From positions 1 through 33,270 of the forward strand of contig CAIONQ010000111.1 of assembly GCA_903859705.1 (NCBI GenBank): a stretch of DNA of 33,270 nucleotides. The letters run 5' to 3'. The DNA is from an uncultured Chthonomonas sp. (GTDB lineage: Bacteria > Armatimonadota > Chthonomonadetes > Chthonomonadales > Chthonomonadaceae). The notes under the pieces are model-generated. The model made no database searches. It had not been told where the DNA came from and saw nothing but the letters and a program-made list of their open reading frames with translations. The position numbers were made by a program, and so were the translations under genes. Shown one piece after another: positions 1 through 8,955 of this stretch. Each line of letters starts with the position of its first letter. Position 1 is the first letter of the stretch.

Positions 1-136
<136 letters not shown>

Positions 137-149
137 ATGTGTAGGTTCG

Positions 150-183
150 GTAATGCAGAGTTCACCTTCGGGTGCTGTATTAC
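150..183 (+). other. Hairpin in the 16S trailer
   Basis: GTAATGCAG (150-158) pairs with CTGTATTAC (175-183) with one G-U pair. Inside it CACC (163-166) pairs with GGTG (171-174) around a TTCG tetraloop, leaving a four-base bulge. It lies 17 bases after the 16S 3' end, inside the transcript that ends at the terminator. It may be a processing or stabilising structure of the 16S precursor; that role is inferred. Confidence 0.5.
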
Positions 184-289
184 TCGGGCTGCAATCCCAG
201 GTCGGTATCCATACTCGATGTTACTATTGCCGCAGGCAAAGTTACTACAGGGTCCACATAAAACGTTACTCGTGACTGAATATTCATCC

Positions 290-330
290 AGAAAGCACCG
301 GAGGCTACTGCCTACCGGTGCTTTCTGTTT
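290..330 (+). terminator. Intrinsic terminator of the 16S unit
   Basis: AGAAAGCACCGG (290-301) is perfectly complementary to CCGGTGCTTTCT (315-326). An inner AGGC/GCCT stem closes a TACT loop, so the hairpin is about 16 bp with one bulged A. TTTCTGTTTCTG follows on the 3' side and supplies a U-rich tail. It lies between the 16S gene and the next protein gene, with no 23S in between. Confidence 0.8.
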
Positions 331-366
331 CTGTGCCATTATAAGATATTCTGAACGGAGGCGATC

Positions 367-906
367 TTGCTTATGTACTCTACTAACCAGTTCCCCTGCC
401 CCACCCAACCCCGCATATTGGCGATGGCGCTTGTGAGCCTATGTATTGTTTCTGGCAACGCCGTGAGAGCCGATGATCGCGCAGACATCACCGCTCTCTA
501 CACAAAACTTCAGGTAGCGCAGAAAGCACAATCTGTTGAAGACACATATCGATTGCTTGCGCCCGATTTCCACCACACACTTCGCAGCGGTCAACAGCTA
601 AATGCCAGGCAGTTTGTTGAATTGATTGGAACCCAGAAGGCAACTGGTAAGCAAATTAAATCAATGGCGATCAAAGTGATTAAAATTGACCAGCAGGGAG
701 ATCGAGCAAAGGTTACCAATAGCTTTGATTGGAGACTTGAGTACTCAGATCCACCGTTAACTGCGGGTAAATCGGGCATGAAACATACTCTCACCTCTGC
801 AGGCACGGTAACAAACGAAATTTGCAAGACCTCGCGAGGATGGCGCTTTGTTACGTTACAAACGGTAAGCGGTAAAATGACACTGGATGGCAAGAAACTA
901 AACTGA
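367..906 (+). CDS. Small secreted protein, NTF2/SnoaL-like fold suspected
   Basis: A 179-residue protein with a likely signal peptide: hydrophobic residues about 17-33, then an Ala-Asp boundary after NAVRA. The mature part starts with a helix (DITALYTKLQVAQ) and continues to LLAPDFHHTLRSGQQLNARQ, a pattern typical of NTF2/SnoaL-like domains, which often bind small molecules or act as uncharacterised exported proteins. No catalytic signature is evident, so the function is unknown. The start is TTG at 367, five bases after GGAGG (357-361); ATG at 373 is the alternative and lies eleven bases after it. It sits behind the 16S terminator and 21 bases before glnE, so it may be co-transcribed with the following genes. 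Confidence 0.72.
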   Translation: MLMYSTNQFPCPTQPRILAMALVSLCIVSGNAVRADDRADITALYTKLQVAQKAQSVEDTYRLLAPDFHHTLRSGQQLNARQFVELIGTQKATGKQIKSMAIKVIKIDQQGDRAKVTNSFDWRLEYSDPPLTAGKSGMKHTLTSAGTVTNEICKTSRGWRFVTLQTVSGKMTLDGKKLN

Positions 907-927
907 GTGTAGGTTACGCGGGCCAGT

Positions 928-3900
928 TTGGGACCTCGTAGGGTTTTAATTTTGTACGAAAGCATTACGGGTTCACTCCCGCTGGAAGATAAAGCAAGAG
1001 CCACGGCCTCGCTTGAAACGCTGCGTGGCCGCGGCATTAGTGATGATGAGCTGGTGCCACTGATTGGGGCGCTTCAGGCGGCCCTGGCTGGCTCTCCCGA
1101 TCCGGATCGTTCAATCAACTGCTTTGTTTCATGGTTTTTGGCGCTTCCTTCACCCAGGGCATACCTGCGCCAGCTTACTGCTGCTGGTTCTGCTCTTGGA
1201 TTGTTCTGTTATGTAACTGGCTGCAGCCAATATTTTGCAGATCTAATTGTAAAAACGCCTGAGTACTTCTCAATCCTGGAAGAGCCGGGGGCACTTGGCG
1301 GCACACGCTCTTCTGCAGCGATGTATCGGCAGATTTCAGGTTTGATTCAGGTGTGTAAGAGCGATGCACTTAAGTCCAGCGTTTTGAGGCGCTGGAAAGC
1401 CGGGCAGATGCTGCGGATAGGTGTTAGAGACCTTGCTGGCCTGGCAGATATGCCTACCACCGCCCGTGAGTTTTCACACCTTGCAGATGCCTGTGTAGAA
1501 GCTGCGCTGGATATTGCCATTAACCTGTATCCACTGGCTCCCGATTGCCCTGTGCCAGGATTTGCAGTTATTGGCATGGGTAAGCTCGGCGGCTACGAAT
1601 TGAACTACTCTAGCGATATCGACCTGGTATTTGTACATGCAGACAATCTACCCATGGAAGTCGTACGTGATGATGGGCGAAAACAGGAGACAATTACATA
1701 TCTGAACCGCATCGCCGAGGCACTCATACGAATACTGCGCGAGGAATCTGCAGATGGCCATGTATTTAGAGTGGATATGCGCCTGCGCCCCGAGGGGCGA
1801 TTTGGGCCACTAACCCGCTCCCTGTCCGGTTTTAGAGCTTATTACGAAAGTTGGGCAGAAGGCTGGGAGTTTCAATCCCTTATTAAAGCCAGATTTATTG
1901 CGGGCGATCATACTGTTGGCAATCAGTATTCGGAGCTAATCACACCGTACATTTACCGTGAGCGCGTATCCGAAGCCGTGCTGACGGAAGTGCGCGAAAA
2001 CAAGAGGCGCATTGAGCAGAAGTGCGATATTGAAGGCGAAACAGAAACCAATGTAAAAACGGGGGTTGGTGGCATCAGGGATGTGGAGTTTCTGGTTCAG
2101 GCGCTTCAATTGGAGCATGGTGGTGCCCACCCAAGAGTGCGCTCTGGCAGCACGTTAACAGCTCTACAGCGTTTGCATCGGGCGCATCTGCTTGGAGATG
2201 ACGATGTACATGCCCTGGCCAACGGTTACATTTTCATGCGAAATCTTGAGCACAGGCTCCAGCTACTGAATAGCTTCCAGGTGCAGAACTTGCCCGCTAT
2301 AACCGATACTGCAGAGCGACGCAAAGTTGCGCTCAGAATGGGTTTTGCATCCGGAGAAGCATTTGAAGAGGAGTTAACCAATCACAGAACATCTCTCCGT
2401 GCCATACTGAACAGGCTCTTTTATCAGCAATTGGTTTCCCGGCCACAGGCCGGCGCGGCCGGCGATTGGGCAGAGTTGCCTGTTCTGCTAGATAACCTGG
2501 CATCCCCTGCTGCAAAAGTACGAATCTCCGATCTGCTTTCCTCAAATGGATTTGTAGACCTAACCACGGCGTTTCAGGCACTCCAATTGCCGATGACAGG
2601 CAATGACTTTGGCGAGATGCCACCCGATACGCCGATAGCTTTTAAACGAATAGCGCCAGAGTTGCTGGCGATGTGTGCACGCTCCTGTAATCCAGACGCG
2701 GCACTGGCTGGCATCGAGCGGCTTGCTCTTGCTGTGCCAAATCGTGCACAACTCTACACGGCATTTGAAGAGAGCACAGACATAATGGACCGACTTGTGC
2801 GCCTTGGTGCGGGCTCGCCGCCCCTACTACAGCGCCTTGCAGCCCACCAGGAGTGGCTGGAAGCTGTCCTGAGCCCCGATGAGGGATCCAGTATCCAACC
2901 ATCACCGGTTCCTGGTGCAGTAGCACAACTTCAGCTTCGATCCGAAGAATTGGCCGCAGAGATGCGCCGACGCCGTAAACGCAATACGGATCCACGGAAA
3001 CATATTGATGCCATCTCGGCTGTATTCCAGCGAGAGGCATTGCTGATTGGGGCAAGAGAGATCTGGGAGGATACAGATTCTCGCCATGCTATGCAAGACC
3101 TTACAGCGCTGGCAGATGCAACCCTGCAGGTACTGCTTGAAATGGCATCCGAAACGGTATCTGCGGCACTTCCGCCTTCCGATGCCAGGCTGGGCGTGCT
3201 GGAGAGAGTAGCACTCATTGGCCTTGGCAAGCTTGGCGGCTGTGAACTTGGCTACGCCAGCGATTGGGATATGATTGTTGCTTTCGAGCCAGAAGACTGC
3301 AACAATGAGAGCTCACAAACCAGCGCTCAATCCGAAATTGTTGAGCGATTGGTATCGGTGATGACCGATTATGCCCAACAGCTGATTACCCGTGGAGCAC
3401 ATGCTGAGATAGACTTGCGGCTTCGCCCCTGGGGTCGAACCGGTGCACTGGCACTTACGCCAGCCGATTATCTTGAGTACTATAATTCGTCTGGAGAAAC
3501 GTGGGAACGCCAGGCAGCAGTGAAGGCACGATTTGTGGCGGGCAACCGAATGGTAGGCGGCCGCATCATGCGCGTAATGCAATCCACAAGCTTTGGAAAG
3601 GGACTTTCTGCGGCAGAGGACTCGCAGATTGTAGCGATGAAAAAGCGTATTGAGAATGAGCGCCTCAAACCCCAACACATCCACAGCGATGTAAAGCTTG
3701 GCCATGGCGGAATGATGGATATAGAGTGGTTGGCACAAAAGCTGCAGCTTGCTTGCGGTCCGAACCACCCGGAATTAAGGACACCAGAGACACTCGTAGC
3801 CATTGGAGCTCTTGCCGCGTCCAACCTGCTGGACAACCAGGAGGCAGATCTCCTCACGGCGGCCTATGGCCTGCTATTCCGCGTTCGCAATGCGCTCTGG

Positions 3901-4107
3901 TTACAGCTTGGCCGCAGCCAGGATACCCTGCCGGAGCCCGGCCCACTATTGCGCACTATTGCTCTGCAGCTTGGCTTTCGGCCGCTGCGAGGCGGCGCCG
4001 CCAAAACGGCTGAAGAGGCTTTGCACGCAGAGTTATCTCACTGCATGTCTGAAGTGCGCGCTGTGTTCAATAGGCGTTTCAACGAGCCGTTCGCAGTTCT
4101 TAGTTAA
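928..4107 (+). CDS. glnE: Bifunctional glutamine synthetase adenylyltransferase/adenylyl-removing enzyme
   Basis: GlnE switches glutamine synthetase off by adenylylation and on by phosphorolytic de-adenylylation, normally directed by PII protein and glutamine. Both nucleotidyltransferase domains are present. The N-terminal one has GMGKLGGYELNYSSDIDLVF near residue 215, DMRLRPEGRFGPL and GVGGIRDVEF near 379. The C-terminal one has GLGKLGGCELGYASDWDM near 764, EIDLRLRPWGRTGAL and HGGMMDIEW near 925. The G-K-L-G-G and D-x-D metal-binding residues are intact in both, so both activities should be retained. At 1059 residues it is somewhat longer than typical (about 950). The start is TTG at 928, the first possible start after an in-frame stop at 910; the SD is weak, and TTG at 952 is an alternative. 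The glutamine synthetase gene is not in this window. Confidence 0.97.
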   Translation: MGPRRVLILYESITGSLPLEDKARATASLETLRGRGISDDELVPLIGALQAALAGSPDPDRSINCFVSWFLALPSPRAYLRQLTAAGSALGLFCYVTGCSQYFADLIVKTPEYFSILEEPGALGGTRSSAAMYRQISGLIQVCKSDALKSSVLRRWKAGQMLRIGVRDLAGLADMPTTAREFSHLADACVEAALDIAINLYPLAPDCPVPGFAVIGMGKLGGYELNYSSDIDLVFVHADNLPMEVVRDDGRKQETITYLNRIAEALIRILREESADGHVFRVDMRLRPEGRFGPLTRSLSGFRAYYESWAEGWEFQSLIKARFIAGDHTVGNQYSELITPYIYRERVSEAVLTEVRENKRRIEQKCDIEGETETNVKTGVGGIRDVEFLVQALQLEHGGAHPRVRSGSTLTALQRLHRAHLLGDDDVHALANGYIFMRNLEHRLQLLNSFQVQNLPAITDTAERRKVALRMGFASGEAFEEELTNHRTSLRAILNRLFYQQLVSRPQAGAAGDWAELPVLLDNLASPAAKVRISDLLSSNGFVDLTTAFQALQLPMTGNDFGEMPPDTPIAFKRIAPELLAMCARSCNPDAALAGIERLALAVPNRAQLYTAFEESTDIMDRLVRLGAGSPPLLQRLAAHQEWLEAVLSPDEGSSIQPSPVPGAVAQLQLRSEELAAEMRRRRKRNTDPRKHIDAISAVFQREALLIGAREIWEDTDSRHAMQDLTALADATLQVLLEMASETVSAALPPSDARLGVLERVALIGLGKLGGCELGYASDWDMIVAFEPEDCNNESSQTSAQSEIVERLVSVMTDYAQQLITRGAHAEIDLRLRPWGRTGALALTPADYLEYYNSSGETWERQAAVKARFVAGNRMVGGRIMRVMQSTSFGKGLSAAEDSQIVAMKKRIENERLKPQHIHSDVKLGHGGMMDIEWLAQKLQLACGPNHPELRTPETLVAIGALAASNLLDNQEADLLTAAYGLLFRVRNALWLQLGRSQDTLPEPGPLLRTIALQLGFRPLRGGAAKTAEEALHAELSHCMSEVRAVFNRRFNEPFAVLS

Positions 4108-4117
4108 TTTATACCGG

Positions 4118-4146
4118 GGCGTAGTGAGCATGAGGCTCGCTACGCC
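4118..4146 (+). repeat. Intergenic hairpin between glnE and plsY
   Basis: GGCGTAGTGAGC (4118-4129) pairs with GCTCGCTACGCC (4135-4146) over 12 bp with a single G-U pair, around an ATGAG loop. No T-run follows, so it is not a classical intrinsic terminator. It ends a few bases before the plsY ribosome binding site (AGGAAG) and could affect mRNA stability, processing or plsY translation. Confidence 0.6.
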
Positions 4147-4163
4147 AGGCAACAGGAAGTTCG

Positions 4164-4778
4164 ATGTATTCTGGATACCTATTACTAGCTCTTAGCTACC
4201 TGCTTGGTTCCCTGCCTTTTGGGCTATGGATAGCCTACAAGGTAAAGGGAATTGATATTCGCACGGTAGGCAGTGGCAACATTGGTTCAACCAACGTTGG
4301 CCGTATCTGCGGGCCGTTCGCCGGCGGCGTTGTGCTTACCATGGATGCTATGAAGGGGTTGCTGCCGCCGCTGGCAGGTATTGCTCTCAAACTGGGCTCA
4401 CCATGGATTATCTCTTCAGCACTCATCGCTATTATTGGCCACAATTTTTCAGTGTTTCTAAAGTTTAAAGGTGGCAAAGGCATTTCTACAAGTGTTGGTG
4501 CCTTGCTGGGAGTATGCCCACCGGTTGCTTTCATTGCTGCAGGTCTGTTCATTCTGGAAGTACTTACAATCGGATGGGTATCTCTGGGATCGTTGCTTGG
4601 GGCGGCATCTCTGCCCTTTAGCATGGCTTACTTCTATCCCCATGACGCGTACAGAATGGCATTTGCCATTGCAGCATGTACCATGGCATTTGCAAAACAC
4701 TTACCAAACATTAGGCGCCTGGCAGCAGGCACAGAGCCAAAGGTTACTCTGCGCAAGTCTTCAGACGGAAAGAGCTAA
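4164..4778 (+). CDS. plsY: Acyl-phosphate:glycerol-3-phosphate acyltransferase PlsY
   Basis: PlsY transfers the acyl group from acyl-phosphate to the sn-1 position of glycerol-3-phosphate, the first committed step of phospholipid synthesis in most bacteria, in the cytoplasmic membrane. The 204-residue length and several hydrophobic segments fit the family. Its conserved motifs are visible: GSLPFG near residue 15, GSGNIGSTNVGR near 37 (the family usually has GSGNxGATN; here Ser replaces Ala), and GHNFSVFLKFKGGKG near 92. The start is ATG at 4164, preceded by AGGAAG at good spacing. One base separates its stop from the priA start, so the two are probably co-transcribed and translationally coupled. 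Confidence 0.96.
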   Translation: MYSGYLLLALSYLLGSLPFGLWIAYKVKGIDIRTVGSGNIGSTNVGRICGPFAGGVVLTMDAMKGLLPPLAGIALKLGSPWIISSALIAIIGHNFSVFLKFKGGKGISTSVGALLGVCPPVAFIAAGLFILEVLTIGWVSLGSLLGAASLPFSMAYFYPHDAYRMAFAIAACTMAFAKHLPNIRRLAAGTEPKVTLRKSSDGKS

Positions 4779-4779
4779 G

Positions 4780-7350
4780 ATGCCTCGTCGCTCCGATTCT
4801 GACATAAGCGGCCCTGAGGGCACACACCTTTCTCTCTGGCCAGAAGATCAGGCTTCGCATGTTCTCGGCCCAATAATTGCAGCAGATGTTGCCATTGATA
4901 TTGACGCGCCAGATCTGCAGAACAACTACACTTACAGCATCCCGGCGCCCCTGATTGCTCAGGTAATCCCCGGTGCCTGTGTACACATTCGGTTTAATCG
5001 TAGAGAACTGCTTGGGTATGTAACATGCGTAAAGATACTTCCGCCATCAGATCCACTGGCAGGTAAGTTATCCCCAATTTTGGGAGTGCTTGCTCCTGCC
5101 GATGGCATCAATGAGGAGCAGCTGAATACCGCACTGTGGATGCAACAAACGTACCTGTGCGATCTCATCACAGCCATCAAGTGCATGGCCCCCAGCCTGC
5201 TGGGCCGCACTATCGAAACTATTTTCAGGCTCTCTCGCCCCGAACTGCGCGGTTATCAGGTAAGCACATCCGCAGAACTGGCGCACATTGTTGATACCCT
5301 CAGAGCCCTGGGCGGAGAAGCATCTGAATCTCAGCTTGAAACCGAGTGCGGCCTTCCAAACTTCAAAAAAGCGGTTAAGGGGCTTGTTGTTACCGGAGCG
5401 CTAATACAGAGCAAAACGCTCTCACACCCCAAAATTTCGGAAAAGCTTGTAACCGTATATGCCCTTGCGTCAGATGCAGATGTAAAGCTAACAGAATTTA
5501 AACCTGGTGCTGGCCAAAAAAAGGTGTTGGACCTGTTTGTGGATCGCCTGCAGTGTGCTGCAGATGGGCAGGCTGGCGCGTTGACTGCTACCGAGATATG
5601 CGCACTTTGTGGGGCAACACCGGCATCAATCAAATCACTTACCGATCGTGGACTTCTTGTAGCAGTGCGCAGAGCGCAACGAAGGTCTCCATACGCAGGT
5701 ATGCTCACGGGCATCCCGGCTCCCGTGCTTTCTTCTCAACAGAGAGCGGCAACAGCAGAGATAAGATCCGCAATCGCCACGGGCGAGCACAAAACACAGC
5801 TTCTCTTTGGCGTTACCGCAAGTGGTAAAACCGAAGTTTACCTGGATGCAATAGCGTGTGCTCTGCAGGGTGGCAGAACTGCAATTGTGCTTGTGCCCGA
5901 AATTGCCCTTACTGCTCAGGTAGTTGAGATATTCGTTGGGCGCTTCTCAGATCAGGTGGCAGTGCTTCATTCCCGCTTATCTGATGGAGAGCGACACGAT
6001 GAGTGGCGCCGAATTCAACTGGGAGATGCCCGAATTGTCGTGGGAGCTCGCTCAGCAATATTTGCTCCCGTTAAGAACGTTGGGTTGATTATTCTGGATG
6101 AAGAGCACGAAAGCAGCTACAAACAGGAAAGCCACCCGCGTTACAGTGCCAGAGAAGTGGCGGCAAGGCGCGCCAGTTTAAGTGGTGCCGTGCTGCTGCT
6201 CGGCAGCGCTACACCATCCGTGGAAACTTACTGGCAAACGCACAATCCCGGGCCGGATGGACGCTTGATACAACGGATAGAGATGCCAGAGCGCATCGAT
6301 CGGCGTCCCCTTCCCCATGTAGAGATTATTGACCAGAGGGCCGAGTTCAAAATACGTCGCTCGTTGTTCTCAGAACGCCTTACCGATGCCATTGGCAACA
6401 GGCTCAAGATTGGCCAACAGACAATCTTGTTTCTAAACCGCAGGGGTTACTCTCAGTTTGTACTCTGTAGGGATTGTGGCTGGACTGCTAAGTGCTCCAA
6501 CTGCGCCGTTTCGCTTACGTACCACAGCGGTGCGCGCTGCTTAAAGTGCCACCACTGTGGGCTTGTTTGCGCCGTGCCATCCCAGTGCCCTACCTGCAGT
6601 GGCGCTAATGTACGCGCTTTTGGAGTTGGTACCGAGAAAGTGGAAGAAGAGGTGCTGCGCATCTACCCTTCGGCGAGAGTTGCCCGAATGGACCGCGATA
6701 CAACAGCACGAAAAGGTGATCATGCGCGCATTCTCAAACAGTTTAGAGAGGGCGAAGCAGATGTACTGATAGGTACCCAGATGGTTGCAAAAGGGCTGGA
6801 CTTCCCTTCTGTTACTCTGGTGGGAGTAATCAGCGCAGACACTTCGATTAACATGCCTGACTTTCGGGCCGCAGAACGCACTTTTCAGCTGCTAACGCAG
6901 GTTGCCGGGCGTGCAGGGCGCGGCAAGAACCCGGGGGAAGTAATAATTCAAACCTTTAGCCCGGATAACTATGCCGTCCAGGCTGCTATTCGGCACGATT
7001 ATGTGCGGTTCTATCTTCAAGAGATAGAGTATCGCAAAGAGCTTGGATATCCGCCCTACTCTCGCCTGGTGAACCTTGTTTGCTCGCACGAGTTAGAAGC
7101 TGATGCAGAAAACCAGTGTGGCGAAATTGCTAGAGCGCTGCATGCTGTTAAGCCAAAAGCAGTAGAGCTAATCGGGCCGTCACCCGCACCACTGGCGCGC
7201 CTGAAAGGCCTTTACAGATTTCATGTGGCGATCCGCTGTGCAGATAGCAACATCTCGCTGGCAAATCTCGTGCGAAGTGCTCTTGCCAAAATGCCATCTG
7301 CGCACCGGCGAGGGTTAACCATAGACATGGACCCACAGAGCATGGCATAG
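4780..7350 (+). CDS. priA: Primosomal protein N', replication restart helicase PriA
   Basis: PriA is a 3'-to-5' DNA helicase that recognises stalled forks and reloads the replisome. The N-terminal DNA-binding domain is present (VAIDIDAPDLQNNYTYSIP...). It is followed by Walker A GVTASGKTE near residue 343 (Ala where GVTGSGKTE is usual), a DEEH box near 440 and GARSAIFAP. An inserted zinc module follows with four Cys-x-x-Cys pairs between about 561 and 606. Helicase motifs GTQMVAKGLDF (about 664) and QVAGRAGRG complete it. Length is 856 residues. The reading frame is open upstream to 4471 inside plsY, but ATG at 4780 has GGAAAGAG at suitable distance and follows plsY directly, so the upstream extension is rejected. 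Confidence 0.97.
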   Translation: MPRRSDSDISGPEGTHLSLWPEDQASHVLGPIIAADVAIDIDAPDLQNNYTYSIPAPLIAQVIPGACVHIRFNRRELLGYVTCVKILPPSDPLAGKLSPILGVLAPADGINEEQLNTALWMQQTYLCDLITAIKCMAPSLLGRTIETIFRLSRPELRGYQVSTSAELAHIVDTLRALGGEASESQLETECGLPNFKKAVKGLVVTGALIQSKTLSHPKISEKLVTVYALASDADVKLTEFKPGAGQKKVLDLFVDRLQCAADGQAGALTATEICALCGATPASIKSLTDRGLLVAVRRAQRRSPYAGMLTGIPAPVLSSQQRAATAEIRSAIATGEHKTQLLFGVTASGKTEVYLDAIACALQGGRTAIVLVPEIALTAQVVEIFVGRFSDQVAVLHSRLSDGERHDEWRRIQLGDARIVVGARSAIFAPVKNVGLIILDEEHESSYKQESHPRYSAREVAARRASLSGAVLLLGSATPSVETYWQTHNPGPDGRLIQRIEMPERIDRRPLPHVEIIDQRAEFKIRRSLFSERLTDAIGNRLKIGQQTILFLNRRGYSQFVLCRDCGWTAKCSNCAVSLTYHSGARCLKCHHCGLVCAVPSQCPTCSGANVRAFGVGTEKVEEEVLRIYPSARVARMDRDTTARKGDHARILKQFREGEADVLIGTQMVAKGLDFPSVTLVGVISADTSINMPDFRAAERTFQLLTQVAGRAGRGKNPGEVIIQTFSPDNYAVQAAIRHDYVRFYLQEIEYRKELGYPPYSRLVNLVCSHELEADAENQCGEIARALHAVKPKAVELIGPSPAPLARLKGLYRFHVAIRCADSNISLANLVRSALAKMPSAHRRGLTIDMDPQSMA

Positions 7351-7465
7351 GCTAATTTTTAAAGAAAATGAAAACGCTCCGAACAGATGTTGTGTGTACT
7401 GTGTCGGTATCGATGAAGCCCTCACAACTTCTGTTTCGCAAGAACTGTAAGAAGGAGTTACACCG

Positions 7466-8884
7466 ATGTCGAAACGTCGTCCGCGGATTGCGATGCCCAC
7501 TCTTTGTTTGCTTGCTGGCGCAGTTTTGCTGCCACACCCTGCACATGCTCAGTTTGCTCAGAGCCAGCATTCTTCGTCAGAAAACAGCTATCTCCTCACC
7601 TCAGATTTTGCTTGCATTATAACTCCACCCTACAGAATTGCCGACAATGTGGAGACATTCAGCTGGTCTCCAGATGGCCATCGGATCCTCGCATTTGCGT
7701 ACTCTCCGCAGATATTCAACCCGGAAAAGCCACAGCCGGAAAGCGACTTAATAGTCAACCGTTACAGTGCCGATACCCACACAACAACAACCGTTTTCAA
7801 GCGTCACTTTGATACGCGCCCCGCACTGGCAGGTGAAACAGCATGGGTGGGCAAATCCAATACGGCCGGGCAGATGGTTTTCTGGCAAGAAGTGAAAGTA
7901 AGCACTACGCCAGATGGTAAACAAAACCGAGAATCGATGATGCATCAGGCGCTAATGTGGATCGATGCATACCGGGGCACTGTGCGAATGCTGCCTGCAG
8001 AACAAGGTGACGAGATACTTGCATCCCCCACATCCAATGCCGCGGTTCACATGCACAGATTTGGCGGAAGCATAAATGGGAGCACTGTAACCTCAATCTT
8101 GCCAGATGGCACTCCCGGGCATGTTGTTGCACTGCCGAGTGGCACGCAGATTGTGCAGACGGAGTGGCTTGCAGAAGGCAAAGCCCTGGGGATGCTACTA
8201 TTTTCTGTACCATCCGCTGTTAGAGGAGACACTAAGACCAATCCGGCTCCCAGGCCACCTCAGTATGCTGTTTTCCATGTAGATAGTGAAACAATTACGC
8301 TGGTGGATAGGAATAAAATCACCGCTTATCGGCCTACTGCTCCGCAGACAAAAGGAACGCTTTTTACTAAATCAACATCGCAGCATGTAACAGATTCCGG
8401 TATTGATAACATTATCCACCCCCTGTGGCTGGCCACAAAAGATGCCACCGAAAAACAGCAGGCAATGCTTTCCAGTGATAGTGATATGGCACGTATGTCG
8501 CCCAACGGGATGTGTGCCGCCTATCGGGCAAATGGTGCCGCATGGGCCGTAGATGTTGTTAAAATCTCTGCAGCTGAGTTCAAGTCTGCCCGTGCCGCGG
8601 CGCGAAGGGCAACTGTCCTGAGCCAGGGCAAACAGGTAGCTCTGGCCGCGATTATGTGGGCCGCGGATCATGATGACACGCTTCCATCAGCAACCAACCT
8701 CAACGACGAATTAACCCCCTACCTTAAGAACTCGCAGTTGTTTGACGGCTTGAACTGGACCTACGCCGGCGGGCCGATGTCTGCCATTCAATCACCTGCA
8801 GAAACGGAGCTCGGGACTATCGATGGCGGAGAAGGCCTGGCTGTTATGTATGCTGATGGGCATGTAAAGTGGCGAAACAGATAG
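7466..8884 (+). CDS. Exported beta-propeller-like protein with a pilin-type C-terminal tail
   Basis: A 472-residue protein with a clear signal peptide (MSKRRPRIAMPTLCLLAG..., cleavage after PAHA, about residue 28). The body is beta-rich with WD40/TolB-like elements (FSWSPDGHRILAFAYSP; MSPNGMCAAYR). From about residue 375 it changes to a pattern seen just after the N-terminal helix of pilin-like DUF1559/H-X9-DG proteins: ARRATVLSQGKQVALAAIMW, then AADHDDTLP, and it ends in MYADGHVKWRNR. The hydrophobic prepilin helix itself is absent. AAGGAG precedes ATG 7466 at good spacing. It ends 71 bases before the preferred sigma factor start and could be the first gene of that operon. Function unknown; the domain calls rest on motif resemblance. 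Confidence 0.85.
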   Translation: MSKRRPRIAMPTLCLLAGAVLLPHPAHAQFAQSQHSSSENSYLLTSDFACIITPPYRIADNVETFSWSPDGHRILAFAYSPQIFNPEKPQPESDLIVNRYSADTHTTTTVFKRHFDTRPALAGETAWVGKSNTAGQMVFWQEVKVSTTPDGKQNRESMMHQALMWIDAYRGTVRMLPAEQGDEILASPTSNAAVHMHRFGGSINGSTVTSILPDGTPGHVVALPSGTQIVQTEWLAEGKALGMLLFSVPSAVRGDTKTNPAPRPPQYAVFHVDSETITLVDRNKITAYRPTAPQTKGTLFTKSTSQHVTDSGIDNIIHPLWLATKDATEKQQAMLSSDSDMARMSPNGMCAAYRANGAAWAVDVVKISAAEFKSARAAARRATVLSQGKQVALAAIMWAADHDDTLPSATNLNDELTPYLKNSQLFDGLNWTYAGGPMSAIQSPAETELGTIDGGEGLAVMYADGHVKWRNR

Positions 8885-8941
8885 GCATTCTATCAGAGGT
8901 AAATGCAGCAGCTGTGGAGGGCGCATTAAACGTACCCCTGC

Positions 8942-8947
8942 AGGAGG
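8942..8947 (+). promoter_or_regulatory. Shine-Dalgarno site that decides the sigma factor start
   Basis: AGGAGG, the strongest ribosome binding site in this interval, lies eight bases before GTG at 8956. The longer reading frame from GTG 8869 has no comparable site and would overlap the preceding gene by 16 bases. This favours 8956 as the true start. Confidence 0.6.
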
Positions 8948-8955
8948 CTCATGCC

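Noticed and set aside
137-436. Open frame of 99 codons across the 16S trailer
   Set aside because: It crosses the 16S terminator and the start of the next gene and has Cys/Arg-rich, non-protein-like composition.
3313-3857. Long minus-strand frames opposite glnE
   Set aside because: They are antisense shadows of conserved GlnE motifs, with Cys/Ser-rich composition and no start signals.
4471-4779. Upstream extension of the priA frame
   Set aside because: It lies wholly inside plsY in another frame; ATG 4780 has a ribosome binding site and directly follows the plsY stop.
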